A stretch of 64,000 nt of DNA, from assembly GCF_004212635.1 (NCBI RefSeq), contig NZ_PSRT01000020.1, positions 1 through 64,000 on the forward strand. The letters are read 5' to 3'. Made by a program: the position numbers and the translations under genes. The notes under the pieces were generated by a model. The model was not told the DNA's origin. It did no database searches and was given only the letters and a program-made list of their open reading frames with translations. This DNA comes from Bradyrhizobium genosp. SA-3 (GTDB lineage Bacteria > Pseudomonadota > Alphaproteobacteria > Rhizobiales > Xanthobacteraceae). This document shows, one piece after another, positions 9,012 through 17,586 of the stretch (its first letter is position 1; every line of letters starts with the position of its first letter).

Positions 9012-9701
9012 CTATCTTCGATAAAAATCGTAGGCATTCAGCTCGTTGGCAAGCGTAGCTCCCGAATGCAGTCGATCGCCGTCAAGCTGAGTTTTCATGG
9101 TCTTGAGCCACGGCAGCTTCGCTTCAATACCGGCCGTCACTGGGTCTTCTGTCACCTCAATGACGGCTTCACGAAGTACAATTCCAGTGCCGAAAGTTGC
9201 GGCTAGATTTGCCGGATCAATCTGCTCGACCGACTTCGGCTCATCAAGATCACGAAAGCGGACCAACATCGGGGTTTCATCGCTATGCAAAACTCGACGC
9301 GGCCGCTGCTCCTTCAAAAGTCGCACTTGTGGAAGGGGATCGGTCTCCGATTTGAGTAGGTCACCAAATGCGTGAAACAGCAACCACGCGGGATCGCCGA
9401 GCCTGCCAAGGCCAACTCTCGGACCGCGTAGTAGAGCGAAGAACTCGCCGTGGGAGCCGAGATCGACTGTAACAGCTTCCCCAGTCACCTCGTTGCCGAA
9501 ACCTCCCATAGATCCAAAGAGGGCTCTCGTGTCAGACTGTTTGACCTGAATGATCCCAGACCCGCTGACGGGTTTGCCATCCACGACCACGTTGAACGTC
9601 AATCTGTACCGGATTGTCTCGCTTAGCGAGTTGCCGCACCCCGTTAAAGTGCTGCTCAAGAGGCAGAGGACCACCAGCCATTTCGCGCGATGTTGAGCCA
9701 T
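9012..9701 (-). CDS. Putative lipoprotein of unknown function (229 aa)
   Basis: The product starts with a signal peptide ending in a lipobox (SSTLTGC, Cys at residue 22), so it is probably acylated and membrane-anchored. The body reads YRLTFNVVVDGKPVSGSGIIQV near the start, a beta-rich pattern also found in uncharacterised proteobacterial lipoproteins, and otherwise has no known motif. I chose the ATG at 9701 because it is followed at once by the signal sequence; the frame extends to 9779 with no signal-like features. It is followed closely by a small membrane protein gene. Confidence 0.65.
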   Translation of the reverse strand: MAQHRAKWLVVLCLLSSTLTGCGNSLSETIRYRLTFNVVVDGKPVSGSGIIQVKQSDTRALFGSMGGFGNEVTGEAVTVDLGSHGEFFALLRGPRVGLGRLGDPAWLLFHAFGDLLKSETDPLPQVRLLKEQRPRRVLHSDETPMLVRFRDLDEPKSVEQIDPANLAATFGTGIVLREAVIEVTEDPVTAGIEAKLPWLKTMKTQLDGDRLHSGATLANELNAYDFYRR

Positions 9702-9863
9702 CGTCTTTCCAACGACTGACGGTGAGTAATAGCCGGTATGAACTGCCGCACACCAACATCCCCTGGTTGTGGGTCGCAAGGCACTAAAGTTCCGTAAATG
9801 GTAGTCGGAATGCCTTAGAGTCAGAGCAGCTTGGACGAATTAATTGCCGCTTCTGGCCTCCGC

Positions 9864-10102
9864 GACCTCGGGGAATGTCCGCTCTTCGGCCGCTGCTGGG
9901 AATGACCGGACGTCAATCGGCCAGCCGCTTAATGAGTGCATGCCGTAGCTAAGTTCAGAACTTGACCTCGGACAGAACGGCTTGGCAGGAAGGTTTACGG
10001 GCCGGAAGCCAACGGAAGCCATCACCGATGTGGCGCTCGGATGCCGAGATCGAAGGCTAATCGGTCGGCGGTCGAGATGTTGCGTGCGGATGGGCGCCAG
10101 CC
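9864..10102. repeat. Dispersed repeat module P1, copy 2
   Basis: Counterpart of 1868-2142, same orientation, shorter by about 35 bases in the middle. It is followed 15 bases later by P2 copy 2, so here the two modules form one composite element. Confidence 0.75.
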
Positions 10103-10117
10103 TCACGCCCGTTGCGA

Positions 10118-10216
10118 TGATGCCACCATACCCCTGTTTTGCCCGACGGGTCAAAGGAATTTCGTAAAATCGAAAAAGCGCAGTGCAAACAAGACCCCGG
10201 CTACTGTGCATGGGGT
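10118..10216. repeat. Dispersed repeat module P2, copy 2
   Basis: Counterpart of 8512-8609, in the same orientation and directly adjacent to P1 copy 2. Confidence 0.7.
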
Positions 10217-10280
10217 TGTTTTTCGATAATTTTGTTTTCGGGCCCCAAACGTCCCGGACCGACCACTCTCGCTAAGCTTG

Positions 10281-10299
10281 AAACGGGCCTAAGCCCGCC
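10281..10299 (-). terminator. Probable terminator of lepA
   Basis: On the minus strand the bases right after the lepA stop read GGCGGGCTTAGGCCCGTTTC: a short GC stem with a TTAG loop and a brief T-rich tail. The stem is only about five pairs, so the call is tentative. Confidence 0.45.
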
Positions 10300-12111
10300 T
10301 CAGCTATCCACCTTCAGCGCGGCAATGAACGCTTCCTGCGGGATGTCGACCTTGCCGAACTGCCGCATCTTCTTCTTGCCTTCCTTCTGCTTCTCCAGAA
10401 GTTTGCGCTTACGGGTGATGTCGCCGCCGTAGCACTTTGCGGTGACGTCCTTGCGCAGCGCGCGCACGGTTTCGCGCGCGATCACCTTGCCGCCGATCGC
10501 CGCCTGGATCGGGATCTGGAACATGTGCGGCGGGATCAGCTCCTTCATCTTCTCGACCATGGCACGGCCGCGCCCTTCGGCGCGGGTGCGATGCACCAGC
10601 ATCGAGAGCGCATCGACCGGCTCGGCATTGACCAGGATCTGCATCTTGACCAGATCGGCCGGCTTGTAGTCGGTGAGATGATAGTCGAACGAGGCGTAGC
10701 CCTTGGAGACCGACTTCAAGCGGTCGTAGAAATCGAACACGACCTCGTTGAGCGGCAGATCGTATTTCACCATGGCGCGGGAGCCGACGTAAGTGAGCTC
10801 CTTCTGCGCGCCGCGGCGGTCCTGGCACAGCTTCAGCACGCTGCCGAGATATTCGTCCGGGGTGAGGATCGTCGCCTCGATCCAGGGCTCGTCGATCTCG
10901 GCGATCTTGACCACGTCGGGCATGTCGACGGGATTGTGAATCTCGAGCTCGGTGCCGTCGGTCAGCTTCATCTTGTAGATGACGCTCGGCGCGGTCGCGA
11001 TCAAATTGAGATCGAATTCGCGCGACAGCCGCTCCTGGATGATCTCGAGGTGCAACAGGCCGAGGAAGCCGCAGCGGAAGCCGAAGCCGAGTGCGGCCGA
11101 GGTCTCCATCTCGAAGGAGAAGCTGGCATCGTTCAGCCGCAGCTTGCCCATCGCGGCGCGCAGCGTCTCGAAGTCGTCGGCATCGACCGGGAACAGGCCG
11201 CAGAACACCACCGGGATCGCCGGCTTGAAGCCGGGCAGCATGTCCGCCACCGGCTTCCTGTCATCGGTGATGGTGTCGCCGACGCGGGTGTCGGCGACCT
11301 CCTTGATCGCGGCGGTGATGAAGCCGATCTCGCCGGGGCCGAGCTCGTCGACCTGCTGCATCTTCGGCGTGAAGAAGCCGACGCGCTCGACGTCGTAGGC
11401 CGCGCCCGTGCCCATCATGCGGACGCGCTGGCCCTTCTTCATCGTGCCGTCAACGATGCGCACCAGCACCACGACGCCGAGATAGACGTCATACCAGCTG
11501 TCGACCAGCAGCGCCTTCAACGTCGCGTCGCGATCGCCCTTCGGCGGCGGCAGGCGGGTCACGATCGCCTCCAGCACGTCGGGGACGCCGAGGCCGGTCT
11601 TGGCCGAGATCATCACCGCGTCGGAGGCGTCGATGCCGATCACGTCCTCGATCTGCTGCTTGATCTTCTCGGGCTCGGCGGCGGGCAGATCGACTTTGTT
11701 CAGGACCGGGACGATCTCGTGATTGTTGTCGAGCGCCTGGTAGACGTTGGCGAGCGTCTGCGCTTCGACGCCCTGGCTGGCGTCGACCACCAGCAGGGAA
11801 CCCTCACAGGCCGCCAGCGACCGCGAGACCTCGTAGGCGAAGTCGACATGGCCGGGCGTGTCCATCAGGTTGAAGATGTAATCCTTGCCGTCCTTGGCGC
11901 GGTAGGCGAGGCGCACCGTCTGCGCCTTGATGGTGATGCCGCGCTCGCGCTCGATGTCCATGGAATCGAGCACCTGCTCCTTGCCCGCCATCTCGCGGTC
12001 GGAGAGGCCGCCGGTCATCTGGATCAGGCGGTCGGCCAGCGTCGATTTGCCATGGTCGATATGGGCGACGATGGAGAAATTGCGGATGTTGGAAATGGGG
12101 ACGGTCGTCAT
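10300..12111 (-). CDS. lepA: Elongation factor 4 (back-translocating GTPase LepA)
   Basis: A 603-residue translational GTPase. The G domain shows [14 protein letters not shown] (G1), DTPGHVDF (G3) and NKVDLP (G4), followed by domain II, EF-G-like domains III and V, and the LepA-specific C-terminal domain ([20 protein letters not shown]). Length fits the family. It binds the ribosome and remodels stalled or mistranslocated complexes. The ATG at 12111, giving [20 protein letters not shown], is the conserved start; the frame extends to 12174 without support. The gene stands alone, divergent from the caspase-like gene. Confidence 0.98.
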   Translation of the reverse strand: MTTVPISNIRNFSIVAHIDHGKSTLADRLIQMTGGLSDREMAGKEQVLDSMDIERERGITIKAQTVRLAYRAKDGKDYIFNLMDTPGHVDFAYEVSRSLAACEGSLLVVDASQGVEAQTLANVYQALDNNHEIVPVLNKVDLPAAEPEKIKQQIEDVIGIDASDAVMISAKTGLGVPDVLEAIVTRLPPPKGDRDATLKALLVDSWYDVYLGVVVLVRIVDGTMKKGQRVRMMGTGAAYDVERVGFFTPKMQQVDELGPGEIGFITAAIKEVADTRVGDTITDDRKPVADMLPGFKPAIPVVFCGLFPVDADDFETLRAAMGKLRLNDASFSFEMETSAALGFGFRCGFLGLLHLEIIQERLSREFDLNLIATAPSVIYKMKLTDGTELEIHNPVDMPDVVKIAEIDEPWIEATILTPDEYLGSVLKLCQDRRGAQKELTYVGSRAMVKYDLPLNEVVFDFYDRLKSVSKGYASFDYHLTDYKPADLVKMQILVNAEPVDALSMLVHRTRAEGRGRAMVEKMKELIPPHMFQIPIQAAIGGKVIARETVRALRKDVTAKCYGGDITRKRKLLEKQKEGKKKMRQFGKVDIPQEAFIAALKVDS

Positions 12112-12243
12112 GGGCGCGGGATACCACTCACGCCGCGGTGCGGCAACCATTCCCTTACCCTCCTGCGCCGGCATGGGGCTCCCGCCGTCGATTTCAGTGG
12201 CGGCCTCTGCTATTTTCCCACCTTTCGGTCATGGAAACGGGCC

Positions 12244-13599
12244 ATGCATTGGAAGATTCTTTCTGCCTTGTTGTTTACCGCATGTTTCGCCTTCCCGGCC
12301 GCCGCTGAAAAGCGCGTCGCACTCGTCATCGGCAATTCCGCTTACCGGAGCGTACCGCGGCTGGAGAACCCCGCGAACGACGCGCAGCTGGTGGCCGATA
12401 CGTTGCAGCGGCTCGGCTTCACGCTGGTCGGCGGGGGTGCCCAGGTCGAGCTGGACAAGGCGGGCTTCGACAACGCGGTCCAGCGCTTCGGCAACCAATT
12501 GATCGGCGCCGACGTCGCCTTGTTTTACTACGCCGGGCACGGCATCCAGGTTCGCGGGACGAACTATCTCGTGCCGATCACGGCGAATCCGACGCGCGAG
12601 ACCGACGTGGACTTCCAGATGGTCGATGCCGCACTGGTGCTTCGGCAGATGGATGGAGCAGGAACCAAGCTGAACATCGTCATTCTCGATGCTTGCAGGA
12701 ACAATCCGTTTGGCGGGCGTGGCCTCCGTGGCTCCGACGGCGGCCTGGCGCAAATCCGGGCCCCGGAGGGAACGCTGCTCTCCTACGCCACCCAGCCTGG
12801 AAACGTCGCGCTCGACGGCGCCGACGGGCATAGTCCCTACACGCGGGCGCTGGTCGAAACGATGCAGCGACCCGGGCTCGACGTGCTGCAGACATTCAAT
12901 CAGGTGGGACTCATCGTCAAGCGTGCGACCGGCAGCGCCCAGCAGCCCTGGGTTTCCACCTCGCCGATCGACGGCTCATTCTACTTTTCGGGCGCAGCGG
13001 CAGGGCAGGTGGCGGCAGTCGACGTGCCGACGACGGTCACGGCGCCTACCTCAAACCTTCCGTCTTCCGCGCCGGTGACGAGGACGCAGTCGGATTTCCT
13101 GTTTCCGGATTCCGATAGCCGGCTGCTTGCCGATGCCGATCTGAGGGCGCTGGGCAAGGATGAACTGCGCCTTGCGCGCAACGAGATCTTTGCACGGCGA
13201 GGGCGCTACTTCAACGCGCCCGATCTGACGGCGAGGTTCAGCAAGTTCGCCTGGTACGTACCCCGGACCTGGGACCCTCAGCTCAGCGCCGTCGAGAAGG
13301 AAAATATCGCCCTGATCGAACGCTATGAATCCGGCGGCCCGGCTCAGAGCGGCTTCATCTTTCCCGATTCCGATCGACGCCTGCTCACGTCCGCTGATCT
13401 GCGTGGGCTTTCGAACGACGAACTCCGTATCGCGCGCAACGAGATCTTTGCACGGCGAGGGCGCTACTTTGAAGCGGCAGATCTCAAGGCCCGCTTTGAG
13501 CGCTTCTCGTGGTATTTGCCCAATACATGGAATCCAAAGCTCAATTCGATCGAGGAGGCGAATGTCGCGCTGCTCGATCAGGCCGGCAAGCGTCGATGA
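12244..13599 (+). CDS. Secreted caspase-like (peptidase C14) protein with two YARHG domains
   Basis: A 451-residue protein. Residues 1-21 are a signal peptide (MHWKILSALLFTACFAFPAAA). Residues 22-245 form a caspase-like p20 domain that starts RVALVIGNSAYRSVPRLENP and has the catalytic dyad His99 (YYAGHG) and Cys151 (LDACRNNPF). After a Pro/Ala/Thr linker come two tandem YARHG domains (about 285-360 and 371-446), each with FPDSDxRLL, ELRxARNEIFARRGRYF and WY.P.TW.P.L. YARHG is an extracellular domain thought to bind cell-wall material. The stop overlaps the start of an M15 peptidase gene. A periplasmic protease acting at the wall is the simplest reading; substrate unknown. Confidence 0.88.
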   Translation: MHWKILSALLFTACFAFPAAAEKRVALVIGNSAYRSVPRLENPANDAQLVADTLQRLGFTLVGGGAQVELDKAGFDNAVQRFGNQLIGADVALFYYAGHGIQVRGTNYLVPITANPTRETDVDFQMVDAALVLRQMDGAGTKLNIVILDACRNNPFGGRGLRGSDGGLAQIRAPEGTLLSYATQPGNVALDGADGHSPYTRALVETMQRPGLDVLQTFNQVGLIVKRATGSAQQPWVSTSPIDGSFYFSGAAAGQVAAVDVPTTVTAPTSNLPSSAPVTRTQSDFLFPDSDSRLLADADLRALGKDELRLARNEIFARRGRYFNAPDLTARFSKFAWYVPRTWDPQLSAVEKENIALIERYESGGPAQSGFIFPDSDRRLLTSADLRGLSNDELRIARNEIFARRGRYFEAADLKARFERFSWYLPNTWNPKLNSIEEANVALLDQAGKRR

Positions 13600-14363
13600 T
13601 GCTGGCGCTGCGGGCAGCACACGTCCTCCTCGTTCTTCTTGCCTCTGCCCCGGCGACGGCCCAGACCAGAACCGAGCTTCTCGATCGGCTGGTTCGCGCC
13701 TATCCCGAAGCTCTGTCCGGTCACGACGGCAACGAAATTGTCTGGCGCGATGGCACGGCGATGCCAGTCGACGACGGCATCGACGACAAGTCGTTTGATC
13801 AGCGCCTGCGCGACGCCTCGATCGTGGACCAGCTCCGTTTGCCCTATCCCGTCGGCGTTTCCGCGCCGCCCGCATTGAACGCCGATCCAGGAAGATTTCG
13901 AAACGAAGCATTCTTCAGGAAGATGTATGGCGACTGTCACAGTGGAGCGGTTCAGCGGAATCTCGTCACCATCACCTGGCTGCCTCGAACATGGGGGAAG
14001 GCGATCCAGGTGACCCGGATCAATGGCGTAGCGGACCGGCTCAAGGAGGTGTCGGCGGAAATCGACAAGCTCGCGCCGGCGCTGAAGGCCGCTGCTTTTC
14101 CAATTGCCGGTGTGCTGTCGTGCCGGCCGGTCGCCGATACCGGAAAGATGAGCATGCATGGCTATGCAGCCGCGATCGATCTGAATTTGGGATATTCCAA
14201 CTATTGGCTGTGGGCGGGCCGGGGGAAGTCCATCCCGTACAAGAACAGGATGCCGCAGGAGATCGTCGACATCTTCGAACGCCACGGGTTCATCTGGGGC
14301 GGCAAATGGTATCACTACGACACGATGCACTTTGAATATCGCCCGGAACTGCTGGCCCGGTGA
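13596..14363 (+). CDS. Secreted M15-family peptidase (D-Ala-D-Ala carboxypeptidase-like)
   Basis: A 255-residue protein with a signal peptide (about 1-23, ending APATAQ). The C-terminal half has the zinc-peptidase pattern of M15C/VanY-type enzymes: SMHGYAAAIDLN (first His and Asp ligands) and YDTMHFEYRPE (catalytic Glu/His region). Such enzymes cut peptidoglycan stem peptides. The first of two adjacent ATGs (13596 and 13599) overlaps the TGA of the caspase-YARHG gene, so the two proteins are probably made from one message by coupled translation. This supports a shared role at the cell wall. The N-terminal 100 residues match no family I know. Confidence 0.82.
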   Translation: MMLALRAAHVLLVLLASAPATAQTRTELLDRLVRAYPEALSGHDGNEIVWRDGTAMPVDDGIDDKSFDQRLRDASIVDQLRLPYPVGVSAPPALNADPGRFRNEAFFRKMYGDCHSGAVQRNLVTITWLPRTWGKAIQVTRINGVADRLKEVSAEIDKLAPALKAAAFPIAGVLSCRPVADTGKMSMHGYAAAIDLNLGYSNYWLWAGRGKSIPYKNRMPQEIVDIFERHGFIWGGKWYHYDTMHFEYRPELLAR

Positions 14364-14452
14364 TTGCGGATTTTTCGTGCTCGGGGTCCCCGCGTCCTTC
14401 ATTCACGCCAAGCTGATTTCACTCCAGCGCAAAACGCGCTACGCAACGCTCC

Positions 14453-16078
14453 ATGTCGACCACGTCACTTCCCTCCGCCAGAGCGCGCACCAAGACCCGG
14501 CTCAGTTACAACCGCTTTCGGGCCTGGCTGGTTGCCTGCGCGATCCGTCCCGAGGCCCGCCTCTGGCTGGTGATCCAGCTCGCTATCCTGCATGCGGTGC
14601 TCTGGACCTTCATCCTGATCAATCTCAAGGCGGCGCAGGACGTTCACATGGACGTCGCAGAAGCCTATGGCTGGGGCCAGAAATTCCTCTGGGGTTATGG
14701 CAAGCATCCGCCGCTGTCGGGCTGGATCGCCGGTCTCTGGTTCAAGCTGTTCCCGGCGGCGGACTGGGCGACTTATGCGCTTGCGATGGCGACCGTCGGT
14801 GTCGGCATGGTGATCTGCTGGCTGGTTGCCTTGCGCGTGGTCGATGCGCGGCGCGCGTTCCTTGTTGTGGTGATGGTCGCGCTCTACCCGATCTTCAATT
14901 TCAAGGGTTTCAAGTACAACCCGGATCTGCTCCAGCTCGTCACGCTGCCGCTGCTCGTGCTCGCTTATCTCAACGCCTTTGCGAAGCGGAGCTGGCAATC
15001 CGGCGTCTTGCTCGGGCTGGCCGGCGCGCTGGCGCTGATGACCAAATATTGGGTGCTGACCATGATCGGCGCCATTGGCCTTGCCGCGCTGATCCATCCC
15101 GAGCGGTTGCGCTTCCTGTCGTCGCCGGCGCCATGGGTTGGGATCGCGACGATGGTGGTGGCGATGATCCCGCACATCGTCTGGCTGGCGGATGCGCATT
15201 TCGTGCCGCTGACCTATGCCGGCGACACCTACAGCCTCCAGGACAGCAGCCAGGTGCATCAGCTCGTCGCCGGCTACTTCCTGCATAATTTCGCGCTGTT
15301 GGCCCTGCCGGTCGCGCTTGCCGCGCTGGCGATGGCGCTGGTGCCGCCGTGGCTCACGCTGCTCATGCGCGCCCCCTTGCGCATCGTCACGCGAGCCTGG
15401 GCGCGCGGGATCAATCCGGGCGTCAACCTCTCGCAGGCGCTGAACGTCTGGATCATCCAGATCATCGTCGCGTTCGGCCCGCCGCTCGGCGCGCTGGTGT
15501 TCAGCATCTACATGAAGACCGATTGGGGCATCTCGCTGTTCTTCCTGGTGCCCTTGGCGCTGGTCGCGATCCCTGCATTGCGGGTGCAGGGCTCGGTGCT
15601 GTTCAACATCGCCGCGATCTGGCTCGTGCTCAGCGCCGCCACGCTCGCCGCCTCGCCCTGGATCGCCGCACGCGAGATGGCGGCTAATGCCGGCAACACG
15701 GCGACCTATGGCGCGCGCTCGGAGCTGGCGCGCGAGCTGACGCAGGCCTGGCACGCGCGCTTTGCCTCGCGCTGGGCGGTCGTCGCCGGGACGATGGAGA
15801 CGATTCAGCCGATGGTGTTCTACAGCCCCGATCACCCCAGCCCGTTCACGCCGAACGAAGCCTGGGCGTCCGGGCTGACCTCGCTCGAGGACGTCAGGAC
15901 CTACGGCTTCATCGGCGTGTTCGATCCGACCGACGAGCGTCTGCCCAAGTTCGAGAAGTGGGTCTCGGAAGTCGCGCCGGACGCCGAGCGCATGGTGATG
16001 ACCACGCGCCGCTTCACCCACGGCAAGGCCGGTCCGGCAATGAGCTGGAACATCTACATCGTGCCGCCGGGGAAATAG
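14453..16078 (+). CDS. Glycosyltransferase family 39-type integral membrane protein
   Basis: A 541-residue polytopic protein with about 11 hydrophobic helices. Near the N-terminus it has the acidic first-loop motif (HMDVAEAYGWGQ) and GYGKHPPLSGWI typical of bacterial GT39/ArnT-like enzymes, which move a sugar from a polyprenyl phosphate to lipid or protein on the outer face of the inner membrane. FNFKGFKYNPDLLQL is also characteristic. The C-terminal 130 residues are soluble and probably periplasmic. The gene stands alone between the M15 gene and a palindromic element. Acceptor and sugar cannot be read from sequence. Confidence 0.85.
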   Translation: MSTTSLPSARARTKTRLSYNRFRAWLVACAIRPEARLWLVIQLAILHAVLWTFILINLKAAQDVHMDVAEAYGWGQKFLWGYGKHPPLSGWIAGLWFKLFPAADWATYALAMATVGVGMVICWLVALRVVDARRAFLVVVMVALYPIFNFKGFKYNPDLLQLVTLPLLVLAYLNAFAKRSWQSGVLLGLAGALALMTKYWVLTMIGAIGLAALIHPERLRFLSSPAPWVGIATMVVAMIPHIVWLADAHFVPLTYAGDTYSLQDSSQVHQLVAGYFLHNFALLALPVALAALAMALVPPWLTLLMRAPLRIVTRAWARGINPGVNLSQALNVWIIQIIVAFGPPLGALVFSIYMKTDWGISLFFLVPLALVAIPALRVQGSVLFNIAAIWLVLSAATLAASPWIAAREMAANAGNTATYGARSELARELTQAWHARFASRWAVVAGTMETIQPMVFYSPDHPSPFTPNEAWASGLTSLEDVRTYGFIGVFDPTDERLPKFEKWVSEVAPDAERMVMTTRRFTHGKAGPAMSWNIYIVPPGK

Positions 16079-16095
16079 TAGGATCTCGTAGCGGT

Positions 16096-16192
16096 GCCGT
16101 AGGGTGGGCAAAGGCGCGAAGCGCCGTGCCCACCATCTTTCGGCGAGCGTGACAGGCGTGGTGGGCACGCTTCGCTTTGCCCACCCTACGGC
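16096..16192. repeat. Inverted-arm element, family B, copy 1
   Basis: The left arm GCCGTAGGGTGGGCAAAG is mirrored by CTTTGCCCACCCTACGGC. The inner part holds GGCGCGAAGCGCCGTGCCCA and a counterpart GTGGGCACGC. It is 97 bases long, between convergent GT39 and HPr genes. Near-identical copy at 57029-57126. Confidence 0.85.
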
Positions 16193-16212
16193 AGCTTCAT
16201 TGACGAAGCAGC

Positions 16213-16530
16213 CTAAACCCCTTCCTCATTGAACTTGCTCTCGACCAGCTCGGTGATTGCCGTGAGCGCCGCTTCGGCTTCGTCGCCGGCAGCCGCGACC
16301 GTGATGGTCGTGCCGGGACCCGCAGCCAGCATCATCAGGCCCATGATCGAGGTGCCGCCGACGGTCTCGCCGCCGCGCGTCACCCATACTTGCGCGTTGA
16401 AGCGCTCGACCGCCTGGACGAATTTCGCCGAGGCGCGGGCGTGCAGGCCGCGCTTGTTGATGATCAGAAGCTCTTTGGAGATCGCCCCCGCGGGCACGCC
16501 CGTTGCGGCTTGCGGCGCGTCGTCGCTCAT
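16213..16530 (-). CDS. ptsH: HPr family phosphocarrier
   Basis: A 105-residue HPr. The phosphorylatable His is His30 in NKRGLHARASAKF, and the HPr-kinase target is Ser61 in GGTSIMGLMMLA. Both sites are intact. In alphaproteobacteria this HPr belongs to an incomplete, mainly regulatory phosphotransferase chain with EI(Ntr), EIIA proteins and HPr kinase. Its ATG overlaps the stop of the EIIA gene by four bases, and hprK lies just upstream. The N-terminal extension of about 15 residues is longer than in enteric HPr but usual in this group. Confidence 0.93.
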   Translation of the reverse strand: MSDDAPQAATGVPAGAISKELLIINKRGLHARASAKFVQAVERFNAQVWVTRGGETVGGTSIMGLMMLAAGPGTTITVAAAGDEAEAALTAITELVESKFNEEGV

Positions 16531-16928
16531 TTGCCGGCGAGCACGCGGCTGGCGATGGTGACGTATTTGCGGCCGGCTTCCTGGGCCATCGCGATCGCGT
16601 CGGGCAGCGGACGCTCCTCGCGCACCTTGGCGAGCTTCACCAGCATGGGCAGGTTGATGCCCGCAAGCACTTCGACCTTGGGGCGGCTCATGCAGGATAT
16701 TGCGAGGTTCGACGGTGTACCGCCGAACATGTCGGTGAGGATCGCAACCCCGTCGCCGGAATCGACGCGGTTAACCGCCTCGATGATGTCGCTTCGGCAG
16801 AGATCGGAATCATCTTCGGCACCGATCGTGATCGCTTCGATTTGCTTTTGTGGGCCCATGACATGCTCAAGCGCTGCCTTGAATTCGTCGGCAAGGCGCC
16901 CGTGGGTCACAAGTACTAGACCAATCAT
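16527..16928 (-). CDS. PTS EIIA component, mannose family
   Basis: A 133-residue EIIA(Man)-type protein: MIGLVLVTHGRLADEF holds the phosphorylatable His9, and LTDMFGGTPSNLA is the family signature. No EIIB/EIIC/EIID genes are near, as expected for the regulatory EIIA(Man) of rhizobia, which accepts phosphate from HPr but probably does not transport sugar. I chose the ATG at 16928, preceded by AGGAG, over the longer frame to 16985. It is co-translated with ptsH (four-base overlap) and sits 133 bases after hprK. Confidence 0.92.
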   Translation of the reverse strand: MIGLVLVTHGRLADEFKAALEHVMGPQKQIEAITIGAEDDSDLCRSDIIEAVNRVDSGDGVAILTDMFGGTPSNLAISCMSRPKVEVLAGINLPMLVKLAKVREERPLPDAIAMAQEAGRKYVTIASRVLAGK

Positions 16929-17061
16929 CGGAAAACTCCTCGCGCGCGCTTTTGGTGCGCCGCACGAACGCGCCACTTTGACCATCCAGAGCCCCTGCGC
17001 AAGAGGGGATGTTGCGTATCTCCCTGAATCTAGACGGATGGATGAGGGGAGCTGCGCCGGT

Positions 17062-17586
17062 CTATTCGGTCGCGATAGTGGGGTTCATATGGTTACCATT
17101 TCCCTTCAAACAATCGGCTGAGGGCTTAACGGAAGATGAACTCTTGGTAGTGGTCAAGGCCGCAACAACCAATGGGAGGGGCGAATAGCCGCGGCTAACA
17201 GGGATTCGCGGTATTTCGACACCAGAAATGCTGGTTTTCAGCGATTCTGTCGCAGGCAGGCGCTCGGCGTCCGCCGCGTCCAGATCGACCACGAGGCCGA
17301 CGGTCGCATGCTCCACGAAGTCGCAGCGGCGGATTCCCAAGCCCCGGATCTCGATCAGGCCGGCCAATACCGGAGCGGGGCGGACTTCAATTTCCTGGCC
17401 GACTGTCGCCAGATGGACACGGTCATCTCCGACCAGAACGGCCCTTTCGATCAGGCCCGACCGGCCCGCCATGATTAAATCGAAGGCAAGGCGCGACTTG
17501 CCGGAGCCCGAGGGACCGCGGATCAGCACGGCAAAATTCCCGACCTTGACGGCGGAGGCGTGCACGCTGGGGCCGCCGTCGCTCAT
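17062..17586 (-). CDS. hprK: HPr kinase/phosphorylase, short alphaproteobacterial form
   Basis: A 174-residue HprK reduced to the C-terminal catalytic domain: Walker A GPSGSGKS at residues 24-31, GDDRVHL (the loop that carries HPr contact residues) and an IEIRGLGI segment. The N-terminal domain of Firmicute HprK is missing, as in other alphaproteobacteria. It phosphorylates or dephosphorylates Ser61 of the HPr encoded 530 bases downstream. Its start overlaps the chvG stop by four bases. The last 25 residues are low in conservation and may vary by strain. Linking ChvG/ChvI to HPr control is the established theme of this operon. Confidence 0.93.
   Translation of the reverse strand: MSDGGPSVHASAVKVGNFAVLIRGPSGSGKSRLAFDLIMAGRSGLIERAVLVGDDRVHLATVGQEIEVRPAPVLAGLIEIRGLGIRRCDFVEHATVGLVVDLDAADAERLPATESLKTSISGVEIPRIPVSRGYSPLPLVVAALTTTKSSSSVKPSADCLKGNGNHMNPTIATE

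Larger units (their letters stand above)
9702..10280. other. Gene-free stretch holding P1 and P2 repeats
   Basis: About 580 bases with no supported gene. It holds P1 copy 2 and P2 copy 2 side by side. The remaining pieces (9702-9863 and 10217-10280) show nothing I can name. Confidence 0.6.

Noticed and set aside
10525-12243. Long plus-strand frame (part of a 1024-codon open frame) opposite lepA
   Set aside because: It is rich in Asp, His, Arg and Leu as expected from reading a GC-rich gene backwards, has no motif, and lepA on the other strand is certain. Only its last part, from 12244, is a true gene.
14465-16168. 567-codon minus-strand frame opposite the GT39 gene
   Set aside because: Shadow frame. 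It lacks hydrophobic segments or motifs and the opposite strand encodes a typical membrane glycosyltransferase.
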